This document shows, piece by piece, positions 1-8,511 of a DNA stretch of 64,000 bases. The DNA lies in NCBI GenBank assembly GCA_003152015.1, contig PLZF01000096.1:62001-126000 (forward strand). The letters run 5' to 3'. The DNA comes from Acidimicrobiaceae bacterium (GTDB lineage: Bacteria > Actinomycetota > Acidimicrobiia > Acidimicrobiales > RAAP-2). How positions within the stretch are numbered: the first letter of the stretch is position 1; each line of letters opens with the position of its first letter. The notes under the pieces were generated by a model. The model did no database searches. It had not been told where the DNA came from and saw only the letters and a list, made by a program, of their open reading frames with translations. Made by a program: the position numbers and the translations under genes.

Positions 1-338
1 CCGAGATGGCCTGCCGACGTCTCCAACTGATGGCGAACGCCGAGACGTCGAGATCCGATCGAGAGGCCAGCCCGCCGAGTGCACCGGCGCAGAACGCCCC
101 TACCCCTGTCGGGCGTCCCAAGAGCGGTGTCGCATCGAGGGCAACTGACAGCCGACCTTGGTCGGCCATCGCAGATCGCTCCGTCGGCACCAGATGAGCC
201 TTACACATTCACCGGGCCCTGCCGGGATACGGGTACGGGCCGAGTAGCCTGCCGATCCATGCCCGACTCCACCCACCCACGGTGTACGGTCCACCCCCGC
301 GGCGGCCGCCATAACCTTTCTGTCGTGGGCGCCCACCG
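1..338. other. Leader region upstream of cofD, no gene recognised
   Basis: Short open frames exist on both strands, but none resembles a known protein and they overlap one another in several frames, as expected by chance in GC-rich DNA. In many actinobacteria a whiB-type regulator lies near cofD/fbiA; no Cys-rich WhiB-like frame is visible here. The stretch probably carries the promoter of the cofD-cofE pair, but no convincing -10/-35 pair stands out. Confidence 0.4.
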
Positions 339-1265
339 GTGATCACCGCCCTGGCCGGGGGGGTCGGAGCCGCCCACATGCTGCGGGGCCTGGTCGAGGT
401 CATGCCTCCCGGCGATATCACCGCCGTCGTGAATACCGGGGACGATACCGTCCTTCACGGTCTCCACATCTCACCCGATCTGGACACGGTGATGTACACA
501 TTGGCCGGAGCCATCAATGCCGAGACCGGGTGGGGACTGGCCGGCGAGTCATGGCGGGTAATGGAGTCGCTCGAACGCCTCGGCGGCATCACCTGGTTCA
601 ACTTGGGGGACAAGGACCTTGCCACCCACTGCTATCGCACACAACGCCTCAGCGAAGGCGCCACCCTCAGCGAGGTCACGGCTGAGCTGGCCAGTTCGTG
701 GGGCGTCGACATCCGCCTTCTTCCGGTCACCGATGACCCCCTCCGCACCCGGATGCAACTGGTAGACGGCCCCGAAGTGAGCTTCCAGGAGTACTTCGTC
801 CACCTCCACCATGATGTGGCCGTCGCCAGCGTGCGCTTCGAGGGGTCTGCTTCGGCTCAGCCCGGTCCAAGAGTGCTCCAGGCCCTTTCCGGCTCGGACG
901 CCATCGTGGTCTGCCCCTCCAACCCGGTGGTCTCCATTGACCCACTTCTTGCCGTTCCCGGGATCCTCGACTCTCTGGTGGCGAGACGCGACGACATTGT
1001 CGGGGTGTCGCCCATCGTGGCCGGCGCGGCATTGAAGGGGCCGGCAGACCGATTGCTGGCCGAACTCGGGTTTGAACCATCGGTAGTCGGAGTGGCCAAG
1101 TGGTACGCACCGTGGATGGGGACTCTGGTGATCGACGCAGCCGATTCCGCCTTGCAGCACGCCGTCGAAGCAGAGGGGATCCGTTGCGTGGTAACCAACA
1201 CTGTGATGTCGACTCTCGAACTATCAGCCGACCTAGCCCGGACGGTACTCCATGCCACCCGGTGA
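339..1265 (+). CDS. cofD: 2-phospho-L-lactate transferase (CofD/FbiA family)
   Basis: This cytosolic enzyme joins the activated phospholactyl or phosphoenolpyruvyl-type side chain to Fo during coenzyme F420 synthesis. The 308-residue product opens with the family nucleotide-binding loop LAGGVGAA (residues 5-12) and has NTGDD (about 32-36) and WFNLGDKD (about 86-93), both CofD hallmarks. The start is a GTG placed just before the conserved beta strand. The 3' end overlaps cofE by 14 bases, so the two are almost certainly co-translated. Length is normal for the family, and the assignment is secure. Confidence 0.95.
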   Translation: MITALAGGVGAAHMLRGLVEVMPPGDITAVVNTGDDTVLHGLHISPDLDTVMYTLAGAINAETGWGLAGESWRVMESLERLGGITWFNLGDKDLATHCYRTQRLSEGATLSEVTAELASSWGVDIRLLPVTDDPLRTRMQLVDGPEVSFQEYFVHLHHDVAVASVRFEGSASAQPGPRVLQALSGSDAIVVCPSNPVVSIDPLLAVPGILDSLVARRDDIVGVSPIVAGAALKGPADRLLAELGFEPSVVGVAKWYAPWMGTLVIDAADSALQHAVEAEGIRCVVTNTVMSTLELSADLARTVLHATR

Positions 1266-2028
1266 CGTACACGGCAGTGGCACGGTCCTAGGCCACGGAG
1301 CCCTGGCCATCTACCCGGTCACCGGACTGGCCGAGATTGTGCCCGGCGACGACCTTGCCGGTCTCCTGATGGATGCGCTGACCCACGTCGCCACCGGTGA
1401 CCACCTCGCTCCGGTTCGCCTGACCGAGGGGGATGTCCTGGTGATCACCCAAAAGGTGGTGTCAAAGGCCGAAGGCCGCCTGGTCGACATCGACCCCGAT
1501 GACCCCGGCGCCAAACAACGCCTGGTCGAAGAGGAGTCGGTCCGTATCGTTCGTCGCCGGGGAGATCTTCTGATCACCGAAACGAAGCACGGCTTCATCT
1601 GCGCCAACGCCGGTGTGGATCTGTCAAACGTCGAGGAGGGTACTGCCGCGTTGCTGCCGATCGATCCCGACCGCTCGGCCCGACGCATCCGCGAGGCGCT
1701 CGAGCATCGGCACGGGGTCTCGGTCGGAGTGATCATTTCGGACACGTTCGGCCGTACCTGGCGGCGTGGTGTCACCGACGTCGCCATCGGCATCGCCGGC
1801 ATCGCCGGCGTGGTGGATCTGCGCGGAACACCCGACGCCACTGGCCGGGTGCTCGAAGCCACCGAGGTGTGCATCGCCGATGAGCTGGCTTCCGCGGCTG
1901 AATTGGTGATGGGCAAAGATCGAGGCATTCCCGCCGCGGTGATCCGGGGGGTTGACCCCCGATGGCTGCGGTTTGCGTCGGTGGCAGCCGAGATCATCCG
2001 ACCGCCGGATGAAGACCTGTTCCGCTGA
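1252..2028 (+). CDS. cofE: Coenzyme F420-0:L-glutamate ligase
   Basis: CofE adds gamma-linked glutamates to F420-0, using GTP. The 258-residue protein shows VLVITQKVVSKAEGR (about residues 63-77), the KHGFICANAGVD segment and SDTFGRTWRRG, all typical of the ligase domain. It lacks the C-terminal nitroreductase-like domain of mycobacterial FbiB, so it is the short, archaeal-type form. The start at 1252 lies inside cofD. Similarity to the family begins near residue 19, so the first residues may be a poorly conserved extension. The gene converges on the FKBP gene with a 5-base gap. Confidence 0.94.
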   Translation: MPPGDVHGSGTVLGHGALAIYPVTGLAEIVPGDDLAGLLMDALTHVATGDHLAPVRLTEGDVLVITQKVVSKAEGRLVDIDPDDPGAKQRLVEEESVRIVRRRGDLLITETKHGFICANAGVDLSNVEEGTAALLPIDPDRSARRIREALEHRHGVSVGVIISDTFGRTWRRGVTDVAIGIAGIAGVVDLRGTPDATGRVLEATEVCIADELASAAELVMGKDRGIPAAVIRGVDPRWLRFASVAAEIIRPPDEDLFR

Positions 2029-2033
2029 TCGTT

Positions 2034-2411
2034 TCAGCCGACCCCAACCAGGTCCACCACAAAGACGAGCGTCTCATTGGGCCCGATGGAGCCACCGGCG
2101 CCCCGTTCGCCGTATCCGAGGTGGGGCGGAATGGTGAGGCGTCGGCGGCCTCCGACTTTCATGCCGGCGACGCCCTGATCCCAACCCGAGATCACGTGCC
2201 CGGCGCCCAAGGGGAACGAAAAATGCTCACCCCGGTTCCACGAGGAGTCGAATTCGCTGCCCGTCGACCATGAGACGCCGACATAGTGCACCTTGACCGG
2301 CGAGCCGGCCACCGCATCGGGACCGTCACCGACCTCGATGTCCTCGACGAGCAGGTCGGCGGGCGGCGCCCCGTCGGGAATGGTCACAGTGGGTTTGGTG
2401 TCAGATGCCAT
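2034..2411 (-). CDS. FKBP-type peptidyl-prolyl cis-trans isomerase
   Basis: A 125-residue single-domain FKBP. It carries the family's VKVHYVG strand, FDSSW, FPLGAGHVISGWDQGVAGMKVGGRRRL and IPPHLGYGERG blocks, which line the FK506/proline pocket. No signal peptide or transmembrane segment is seen, so it is probably a cytosolic folding helper. The ATG at 2411 is preferred to a GTG two codons upstream. It is transcribed away from the helicase to its right and converges with cofE. Confidence 0.92.
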   Translation of the reverse strand: MASDTKPTVTIPDGAPPADLLVEDIEVGDGPDAVAGSPVKVHYVGVSWSTGSEFDSSWNRGEHFSFPLGAGHVISGWDQGVAGMKVGGRRRLTIPPHLGYGERGAGGSIGPNETLVFVVDLVGVG

Positions 2412-2464
2412 GACCACGACTGTATGCGCTCAAAGAGCCCCTGGTGACCCAACCGGACTGTTGG

Positions 2465-4069
2465 TCAGCGGCCTCGGCGCCCACCAGCGCCGGCGGCTTG
2501 CTTCGCCCCACCCGTATGTCCAGCGTGGGCGTGAGAGTGCGATCCGCTACCGGATTTTCCCCCACTGCCCTTACCGTTGACGGAATGACCACGAGCCCCC
2601 GAGGGCTTGGCACCGGGCTTGCCCGTCTTGCTCCACCCGCCGGCACTCGCAGGTTTCTTCTTATGGCCACCACCGGTGCCGTTGCGATCAGGACTTCCCT
2701 CCGACGGCCCCCGGTCGGACCCGTTGGCCCTTGGACCTTTGCCGACACCACGACTCGACGCCGGGCGCTGCTTCCACGGCTTACCGGTGCGGGTCGACCC
2801 GTTCGAGGACTCGGAGCGGCCGGACCCATAGCGGTCGAAGCCATTGACCGAGCCATTGGCCGAGCCATTGGCCGAGCCATTGGCACCAGCGTGTTCTTTG
2901 CGGGGCTTCCGCTGGGGCGGTGCACCCAGGACGTCGGAGATCTTCGACATGTCCGGGACATCCAAACCTGCCGGCATGCCCAGGTCTCGTTGGATCCGTT
3001 TCACCGCGCCGGTCTTGTCAGGGGTGACGAAGCTGACGACCACTCCGGTGGCTCCGGCCCGGGCAGTGCGGCCCGAGCGGTGCACGTAGTCCTTGGAGTC
3101 CGTCGGAGGATCGAAGTGGACCACCGCGTTCACCCCGTCGACGTGGATCCCACGAGCGGCCACGTCGGTGGCGACCAACGCATCGACCGAACCCTGGATA
3201 AATGACTCGAGCGCCCGCTCCCGTTGCTTTTGGCTCCGGTCGCCGTGAATGGCGGCAGCCCGAACGCCTCGTTGATCGAGCTGACGAGCGATCCGATCCG
3301 TACTGTGCTTGGTCCGGCAGAACACGATGGTCGGGCCCGAGGCCGCGGCTATCGATGCTGTCGTCTCGACCCGATCGCCCGACGACACTCTCCAAAAGAG
3401 ATGCACAGCTTCGCTGGCATCCTCTTCGGCTTCGAGTTCGTGTCGTACAGGATCCTTTTGATACCGCTTCACCAGGACATCGATGTCCCCGTCCAGGGTG
3501 GCCGAAAAGAGGAGCGTCTGACGGGAGCTGGGGGTCTTGTCGAGTAGCCGACGCACATCGGGGAGAAACCCCATGTCCGCCATCCGGTCCGCCTCGTCGA
3601 TCACCACTATCTCAATGGCATCTAGACGGATGCTGCCCCGCTCGATCAGGTCGCCCAAACGACCCGGGCACGCCACCGCGATGTCGACGCCGCGGGAGAG
3701 GGACTTCAGCTGGGGCCCGTAGCCGACACCGCCGTAGAACGTCTCCACCCGGAGGTTCCGGGAGGTGCAGAGGGTGGCCAGTTCCGAGGCAACCTGGGAA
3801 CAGAGCTCACGGGTCGGGGTAAGGACGAGCATCCGGGGATGCTTCGGACGGGCTGGTTTCCCGGTCAGACGGGCCACGGCTCCAATTCCGAAGGCCAGTG
3901 TCTTGCCCGATCCGGTGGGAGCCTTACCGCAGACGTCGCGGCCGGCCATGGCGTCAATGACGGTAGCGGACTGGATGGGAAAGGGCGTGATGATCGAACG
4001 CGCTTTCAGCGCGGCGACAATGTCCGAGGGCACGCCGAGATCGGCGAACGAAGGTTGGGGCAGGGGCAT
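2465..4069 (-). CDS. DEAD-box ATP-dependent RNA helicase with disordered tail
   Basis: About 534 residues. The N-terminal two thirds form a complete DEAD-box core: Q-motif (FADLGVPSDI...TPFPIQ), Walker A APTGSGKT, DEAD replaced in exact form by VIDEADRM, SAT, and HRSGRTARAG. The last ~150 residues are low complexity, rich in Gly, Ser, Asn, Lys and Arg (RNA-binding type tail), and include a tandem NGSA repeat. The start is set at the ATG before PLPQPSFADLG; the open frame continues 47 codons upstream without family similarity. Likely role is RNA remodelling in ribosome assembly or cold response, inferred from the RhlE-like family. Confidence 0.93.
   Translation of the reverse strand: MPLPQPSFADLGVPSDIVAALKARSIITPFPIQSATVIDAMAGRDVCGKAPTGSGKTLAFGIGAVARLTGKPARPKHPRMLVLTPTRELCSQVASELATLCTSRNLRVETFYGGVGYGPQLKSLSRGVDIAVACPGRLGDLIERGSIRLDAIEIVVIDEADRMADMGFLPDVRRLLDKTPSSRQTLLFSATLDGDIDVLVKRYQKDPVRHELEAEEDASEAVHLFWRVSSGDRVETTASIAAASGPTIVFCRTKHSTDRIARQLDQRGVRAAAIHGDRSQKQRERALESFIQGSVDALVATDVAARGIHVDGVNAVVHFDPPTDSKDYVHRSGRTARAGATGVVVSFVTPDKTGAVKRIQRDLGMPAGLDVPDMSKISDVLGAPPQRKPRKEHAGANGSANGSANGSVNGFDRYGSGRSESSNGSTRTGKPWKQRPASSRGVGKGPRANGSDRGPSEGSPDRNGTGGGHKKKPASAGGWSKTGKPGAKPSGARGHSVNGKGSGGKSGSGSHSHAHAGHTGGAKQAAGAGGRRGR
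2849..2884. repeat. Three perfect 12-bp tandem copies inside the helicase tail
   Basis: The unit cgagccattggc occurs three times in a row, preceded by one degenerate copy. On the coding (minus) strand it gives NGSA-type tetrapeptides, so copy-number change would keep frame. Confidence 0.9.
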
Positions 4070-4220
4070 GGAAGCGCTTTCGTGCGACAGTGGGGGACGA
4101 CGGGGAGAGACCCCGACCGTGGCCTGTCGCGAAAATAAGGCGCACCAGGACTCCATCAGTGTAGTACCTACCGCCTCGGTGCGAGCGCACGGCCGTGATT
4201 CAGCGTGCATCCGGCCGGTT

Positions 4221-4661
4221 GTGAACCACAGAAGTAGCCAGTCAGAGGGGGATCAGATCCTGCAACTGTCGATTCCTGTGCACGACCGGGCCGAGGCACG
4301 ACGGTTCTATGTCGACGGGCTGGGGTGTGGGCCAGGACGCGAATTCCCCGGCTGGTGCGATGTTTGGTTCTACGGGATGCAGATCACCTTGCACAAGCGG
4401 CCGGACAAGGTGCTGACCGATGAGCAACGAGGTGTGCGCCACTTCGGTATCACCCTCGGAACCGACGAAGTCGACCGGCTCGTGGACCGCGTGCACAAAC
4501 ACGACGTTCGGTGGCTCGCTCCCTTGAGCACCGACTACGCCGGCACGTCGGCCGAGCAACGGAAAGGAAAGATCCTGGATCCGAGTGGCAACGCCATCGA
4601 GATCAAGGCGTACATAGATCGGGAAGCCAGCTTCGCCGCGGTGGGCCGTCCGTCCGGTTGA
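4221..4661 (+). CDS. VOC (glyoxalase/bleomycin-resistance fold) family protein
   Basis: A 146-residue single VOC module. It has the SIPVHDRAEARRFYVDGLGC opening of the fold, a middle strand DVWFYGMQITLH, HFGITLGTDEVDRLVDRV starting the second beta-alpha-beta half, and KILDPSGNAIEIKAY at the end. His and Glu at these places usually bind a divalent metal. Substrate cannot be told. The start is uncertain: GTG at 4221 is the last standard in-frame start before the conserved region, but it lacks a clear ribosome site. It is divergent from the helicase gene. Confidence 0.8.
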   Translation: MNHRSSQSEGDQILQLSIPVHDRAEARRFYVDGLGCGPGREFPGWCDVWFYGMQITLHKRPDKVLTDEQRGVRHFGITLGTDEVDRLVDRVHKHDVRWLAPLSTDYAGTSAEQRKGKILDPSGNAIEIKAYIDREASFAAVGRPSG

Positions 4662-4702
4662 CCCCTCGTTTCGCGTTGAGCAGGGCCCGGCCAAACTCGG
4701 AT

Positions 4703-5665
4703 TCAGTCGCCGGAAACGCTGATCTGTTCGCGCACGAAGTCGAGCACCGCGGCGGTGCCTGTTCCGAGTTCAGTCCAAGGTTTCCACCCAAGGTGGATGC
4801 CGGCTCGACTGGGGTCGAGGCTGTTCCTAAGGAGCTCGCCGGGGCGCAGCGGTGCGTACTCAACCGGAACGCTGACACCGGCTTGGGTCGACAGTTCGCG
4901 GAGAAGTTCATTGACCGAGGTCTCTCGACCGGTGCCGATATTGCACACCAGCCCTCCACCTTTGGTCGCCCCGCGCACGAAGGCGTCCACCACATCATCG
5001 ACATAGACGAAATCGCGGGTCTGCTCCCCGTCCCCGAAGATGGTGATCGGCTGGCCCCGCAGTAGGCGCTTGGCGAAGATCGACACCACTCCCGCCTCAC
5101 CGTGAGGATCTTGGCGGGGGCCGTACACATTGGCCAGGGCCAGCGCCGCGAATTCCAGCGCGTGCAGCTCCCGGTAGACGACCAGATAGTCGATGGCGGC
5201 CTTCTTCGACACGCCGTACGGCGACAAGGGCCGATGTGGGAGCGACTCCTTGACCGGTAGATCGGCAGCATCCGGGTCCCCATAGAGGGTTCCGCCACTG
5301 GCCGCGAAGACCACCCGGGTGACGCCGGAAGTGCGAGCTCCTTCAAGAATTCGCAGGGTACCGAGCAGATTGACTTCGGCATCGAAAATCGGTTGCGCAA
5401 CGGACACCCGGACATCGGCCTGGGCGGCGAGATGAAAGACGACCTCCGGGTGCCGGCGGTTCATCAGGTCCACCACTTCGGACGAGCGGACGTCGAGGTT
5501 GTTCACCCGCAGACGATGACCGGCGGTCGCCCGGGACTCCGCCAGATTGGAGAGGGAACCGGTCGAAAGGTCGTCGACAACATCGACGGAGTGGCCTTCG
5601 GCAAGCAATCGGTCAACCAGAGTCGAGCCGATGAATCCGGCGCCTCCGGTGACCAGGGTGTGCAC
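4703..5665 (-). CDS. NAD-dependent epimerase, UDP-glucose 4-epimerase-like
   Basis: An extended SDR of about 320 residues. It shows TGGAGFIGS near the N-terminus, LDV after the third strand, HLAAQADVRVSV, the active-site ASGGTLYG region, and SPYGVSKKA (YxxxK). The pattern DFVYVDDVVDAFVRG is typical of nucleotide-sugar epimerases. GTG at 5665 is chosen because it falls 4 bases after the stop of the guanylyltransferase gene and directly before the Rossmann strand. It is the last gene of the glycan operon. GalE-like is most likely, but other C4-epimerase specificities are possible. Confidence 0.85.
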   Translation of the reverse strand: MHTLVTGGAGFIGSTLVDRLLAEGHSVDVVDDLSTGSLSNLAESRATAGHRLRVNNLDVRSSEVVDLMNRRHPEVVFHLAAQADVRVSVAQPIFDAEVNLLGTLRILEGARTSGVTRVVFAASGGTLYGDPDAADLPVKESLPHRPLSPYGVSKKAAIDYLVVYRELHALEFAALALANVYGPRQDPHGEAGVVSIFAKRLLRGQPITIFGDGEQTRDFVYVDDVVDAFVRGATKGGGLVCNIGTGRETSVNELLRELSTQAGVSVPVEYAPLRPGELLRNSLDPSRAGIHLGWKPWTELGTGTAAVLDFVREQISVSGD

Positions 5666-5669
5666 CCGT

Positions 5670-6761
5670 TTAGACCCCGGCCGGTACGCGGCCACCGTCG
5701 ACGACGGTGCCTGATGCCGTCACGACGCCGGCTCCGATCACCGACAGCGGTTGGATGACACACCGTTGACCAATGGTGGCATCGGGTCCGATGATCGAAC
5801 CTTCGACAGTTGCCTTGGCGGCGACACGGGCACCGGGAAGCAACACGGACCCCAGTACGGAAGCACCCTCTTCGATCACAGCTCCATGGCCGACCACTGA
5901 GCTGTCGACGACGGCGCCTGCGTCGATCATGGTCCCTTTGCCCACCAGCGAACGGGTGACCGAGATGCTCGCCACGTCCACTTCTCCGATGCGCCATACC
6001 CCCTCACCCAGGGAGCCGTCTTCGACGGCGTCAGGAGCCGGTGGGATATTGCGCCGGCCGAGCAGTAGATCGGCGTTGGCCCGGAGATAGGCGTCCGGTG
6101 TCCCGGTGTCGATCCAATACACCTCCGAGCCCTGGGCATAGAGGGACCCGGCCTCCACCAGTTGCGGGAATGTCTCCCGTTCGATGGACACCCGACGCCC
6201 CTCGGGAATGCGTCCGAGCACCGTCGGTTCGAGCACGTAGGTCCCGGCGTTGATCAGATTGGTCGGGATCTCGTCCCGGGGGGGCTTCTCAATGAACGCC
6301 TGCACCCTCCCGTCGGGGTCGGTGGGCACCACGCCGAACGCAGAGGGATCGTCCACCGGGGTGAGGCTGATGGTGGCCTCCGACCCGTGCTCCCTATGGA
6401 AGGCGATGAGTGCACTGATATCCAGATCGGTGAGGACATCTCCATTCACCACCAAAAAGGTGTCGTCGATCCCGACATGGTCAGCAGCGAATCGGATGGC
6501 TCCAGCGGTATCGAGAGGTGTGGGCTCCACCGCATAGGAGAGACGAATGCCGGCGACGGTCCCGTCCGGATAGGCGTTGATGAAGGCATCAGGTCGGTAT
6601 CCGAGCGAAAGAACCGCCTCGTCGACCCCATGGGCGGCCAAGTGGCCGAGGACACGTTCGATCATCGGATGCTCCACGATGGGGAGCATCTGCTTCGGAG
6701 TGGTCAAGGTCAGAGGACGGAGCCTGGTCCCCTCGCCGCCCACCAGGACGACGGCCCTCAC
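5670..6761 (-). CDS. Mannose-1-phosphate guanylyltransferase (NTP transferase plus left-handed helix)
   Basis: A 363-residue sugar-nucleotide pyrophosphorylase. The N-terminus has GGEGTRLRPLT and TPKQMLP (nucleotide binding), then VVNGDVL with metal-binding Asp, IEKP, and YWIDTGTPDAYLRA. The C-terminal ~110 residues are hexapeptide-like repeats (VGKGTMIDAGAVVDSSVVGHG) of a left-handed beta helix. Overall it matches the mycobacterial GDP-mannose pyrophosphorylase more than RmlA, so GDP-mannose is the likely product. An RmlA (dTDP-glucose) role cannot be excluded, because rmlB and rmlD occur in the same operon without another rmlA. Confidence 0.85.
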   Translation of the reverse strand: MRAVVLVGGEGTRLRPLTLTTPKQMLPIVEHPMIERVLGHLAAHGVDEAVLSLGYRPDAFINAYPDGTVAGIRLSYAVEPTPLDTAGAIRFAADHVGIDDTFLVVNGDVLTDLDISALIAFHREHGSEATISLTPVDDPSAFGVVPTDPDGRVQAFIEKPPRDEIPTNLINAGTYVLEPTVLGRIPEGRRVSIERETFPQLVEAGSLYAQGSEVYWIDTGTPDAYLRANADLLLGRRNIPPAPDAVEDGSLGEGVWRIGEVDVASISVTRSLVGKGTMIDAGAVVDSSVVGHGAVIEEGASVLGSVLLPGARVAAKATVEGSIIGPDATIGQRCVIQPLSVIGAGVVTASGTVVDGGRVPAGV

Positions 6762-6783
6762 GTGGAGGTTCCGCCAGAGTGCT

Positions 6784-7572
6784 TCACGGGGCCGGTGCGG
6801 TAGTCGGAGTAGTGGCCGGTGCGGTAGTCGGAGTAGTGGCCGGTGCGGTAGTCGGAGTAACCGTCGGCGTGGCCGTGGGCGCGGTGGTCGGGGTGGTGGC
6901 TCCCGATTGGACGGCGGTGATCAGGTTGGTGATGGTGGCGGCGGGGGGCTTGGGATCCGAAGCCGTGGCCGGCAGAAATGCCATGGTAATCATCTGGCCG
7001 TTGCCGAACTTGAGCGACCCCGGGTTTCCGCTGACCGCGGTGGACTTCTTGGACACATAGTTGGTCCACTCGACCACCGTCACATAGCCCTGCTTGCCGG
7101 CATCGGGCGTGCCTTTGGGGCAGGTCGCACCATTACTCATCAATTTCTTCCCCGGGTAGCCCAATGTCGAGGAGGTGAGCGTGAGGCCCTTGTACCCGGA
7201 CACGAACTTGCCCAGGGTGGCGTTGGCTCCCGATTCGGAACTGTTCTTCGGACTGACGACCACCAGGCCGCTCCCGTCTGCCGTCAACCCGGTTTTCGAG
7301 GTCTTAGTGCTGGCCGGGAGGTTCGGCTCGATGGTGCCGCACACGTCGATCCCGAGCGCCGCGTGCCAGGTCTCTTTCGTGGTGGGCGGCCCGGTCGCGG
7401 TGGTGGACTTATGGGTCATCTGATACCGGCTGTATCCGATCAGGAACAGACCCACCACACAGATGATGATCAGACTGGCGTACCAGTTGATCGGCATCTG
7501 ACCGCGATAGGTCTTGCCGCCTCCGGTGGACGCAGCCCGCGCCACCCACTTCCCTGTTGCATTGCTGGCCAT
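6784..7572 (-). CDS. Membrane-anchored protein with Thr/Ala/Pro repeat tail, function unknown
   Basis: A 262-residue protein. About 25 residues of basic/polar N-terminus are followed by one hydrophobic helix (WYASLIIICVVGLFLIGY), then an extracytoplasmic domain with two Cys (IDVCGTIEPN and GATCPKGTPD), then a tail of TTPTTAPA repeats. The tail would suit wall spanning or O-mannosylation. ATG at 7572 is chosen over an upstream start. It sits between glycosyltransferases and the GDP-mannose gene, which suggests an envelope role. The family is not recognised. Confidence 0.75.
   Translation of the reverse strand: MASNATGKWVARAASTGGGKTYRGQMPINWYASLIIICVVGLFLIGYSRYQMTHKSTTATGPPTTKETWHAALGIDVCGTIEPNLPASTKTSKTGLTADGSGLVVVSPKNSSESGANATLGKFVSGYKGLTLTSSTLGYPGKKLMSNGATCPKGTPDAGKQGYVTVVEWTNYVSKKSTAVSGNPGSLKFGNGQMITMAFLPATASDPKPPAATITNLITAVQSGATTPTTAPTATPTVTPTTAPATTPTTAPATTPTTAPAP
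6791..6859. repeat. 24-bp tandem repeat, nearly three copies
   Basis: The unit begins gccggtgcggtagtcggagt and runs 24 bases. Two perfect copies are followed by a 21-base partial copy. It encodes the TTPTTAPA octapeptide of the tail on the minus strand. Confidence 0.92.
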
Positions 7573-7632
7573 GATCGGACGACACCCTACAACGTGGCGC
7601 CCCACCGGTCGGTCAGCCCCTGGTCAACCGGG

Positions 7633-8511
7633 CTATCGGTTGGCTTTTTCCCTGAGCCCGGCCAGCATGGCGCGAACCCCGATCCCCACCACCACCAAGG
7701 GAAGAAGTGCTCGCCGCCAGCCCATTGTCGACCGCCTGGCGAACCGCAGCAACGAACGATGGTGCTCAATGATCATCCGATAGGGATGCCGGGCGGTGGA
7801 AACCCCCTGGAGGTGGGTCACGGCTGCTGTCGGGGCATAAGCGACCTTCCAGTGGGTTCGTCCCAGTCTCCAGCACAGGTCGACGTCCTCGGCATACATG
7901 AAGAACAGTTCGTCAAAGCCCCCGACCTGCTCGAACGCCGATCGCCGCACCAAAAAGCAGGCCCCCGACACCCAATCCACCGTTCGCACAGTTTCGAGGT
8001 CGAGGGCCAAATCGGACTGTTGATAGGTGCGGGTAAATGGGTTCTGGGGCACAAACTGGCCGAGGAGTGCGTGACCCGCCGCGTCGATCATGGAGGGGAA
8101 CCGGCGGGCGGAGGGATAGCGCTCGCCTTCCGGCGTCCGGATCAACGGGCCCACCACCGCGGCGGTGGGATCGGTCTGGAGCACCTTGGTCAACTCCATC
8201 AGCACGCCCGGCGAGACTGACAGATCGGGGTTGCACACCAGGACGAACTCAGACCTGGTGGCCGCCACCCCGCGATTGGCACCGGCCCCGTAGCCGAGGT
8301 TCCGTCCGGGGAGAAGCACCTTGACGTCAGGAAATCGCTGACGCAGTTCGTCCACGGAGCCATCGGTCGAGCCATTGTCGACCACCACCAACTCTGCGGG
8401 TCCCTCCGCCCGCAGAGTGGCGACACAACTGGCCAGGACAGAGCCAGACTCGTAGTTGACCACCACCACGGCAATCCGGCCCCCACCGTGCTCGGTGAGG
8501 CCCCCCGTCAC
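7633..8511 (-). CDS. Glycosyltransferase family 2, rhamnosyltransferase-like
   Basis: A 292-residue GT-A enzyme with VVVNYESG, VVDNGSTDGS, NLGYGAGANRG and VCNPDLSV (the DxD-type nucleotide-sugar/metal site), then WVSGACFLVRRSAFEQVGGFDELFFMYAEDVDLCWRL. This last block is typical of WbbL/RfbF-type rhamnosyltransferases. A short hydrophobic stretch near the C-terminus (RRALLPLVVVGIGVRAML) may tether it to the membrane. dTDP-rhamnose from the rml genes in the same operon would be the natural donor. The start overlaps the preceding gene's stop by 4 bases (ATGA). Confidence 0.9.
   Translation of the reverse strand: MTGGLTEHGGGRIAVVVVNYESGSVLASCVATLRAEGPAELVVVDNGSTDGSVDELRQRFPDVKVLLPGRNLGYGAGANRGVAATRSEFVLVCNPDLSVSPGVLMELTKVLQTDPTAAVVGPLIRTPEGERYPSARRFPSMIDAAGHALLGQFVPQNPFTRTYQQSDLALDLETVRTVDWVSGACFLVRRSAFEQVGGFDELFFMYAEDVDLCWRLGRTHWKVAYAPTAAVTHLQGVSTARHPYRMIIEHHRSLLRFARRSTMGWRRALLPLVVVGIGVRAMLAGLREKANR

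Noticed and set aside
6577-8220. 547-codon plus-strand ORF across the guanylyltransferase, the anchored protein and a GT2 gene
   Set aside because: It spans three good minus-strand genes, is Arg/Gly/His-rich without motifs, and is a GC-rich shadow.
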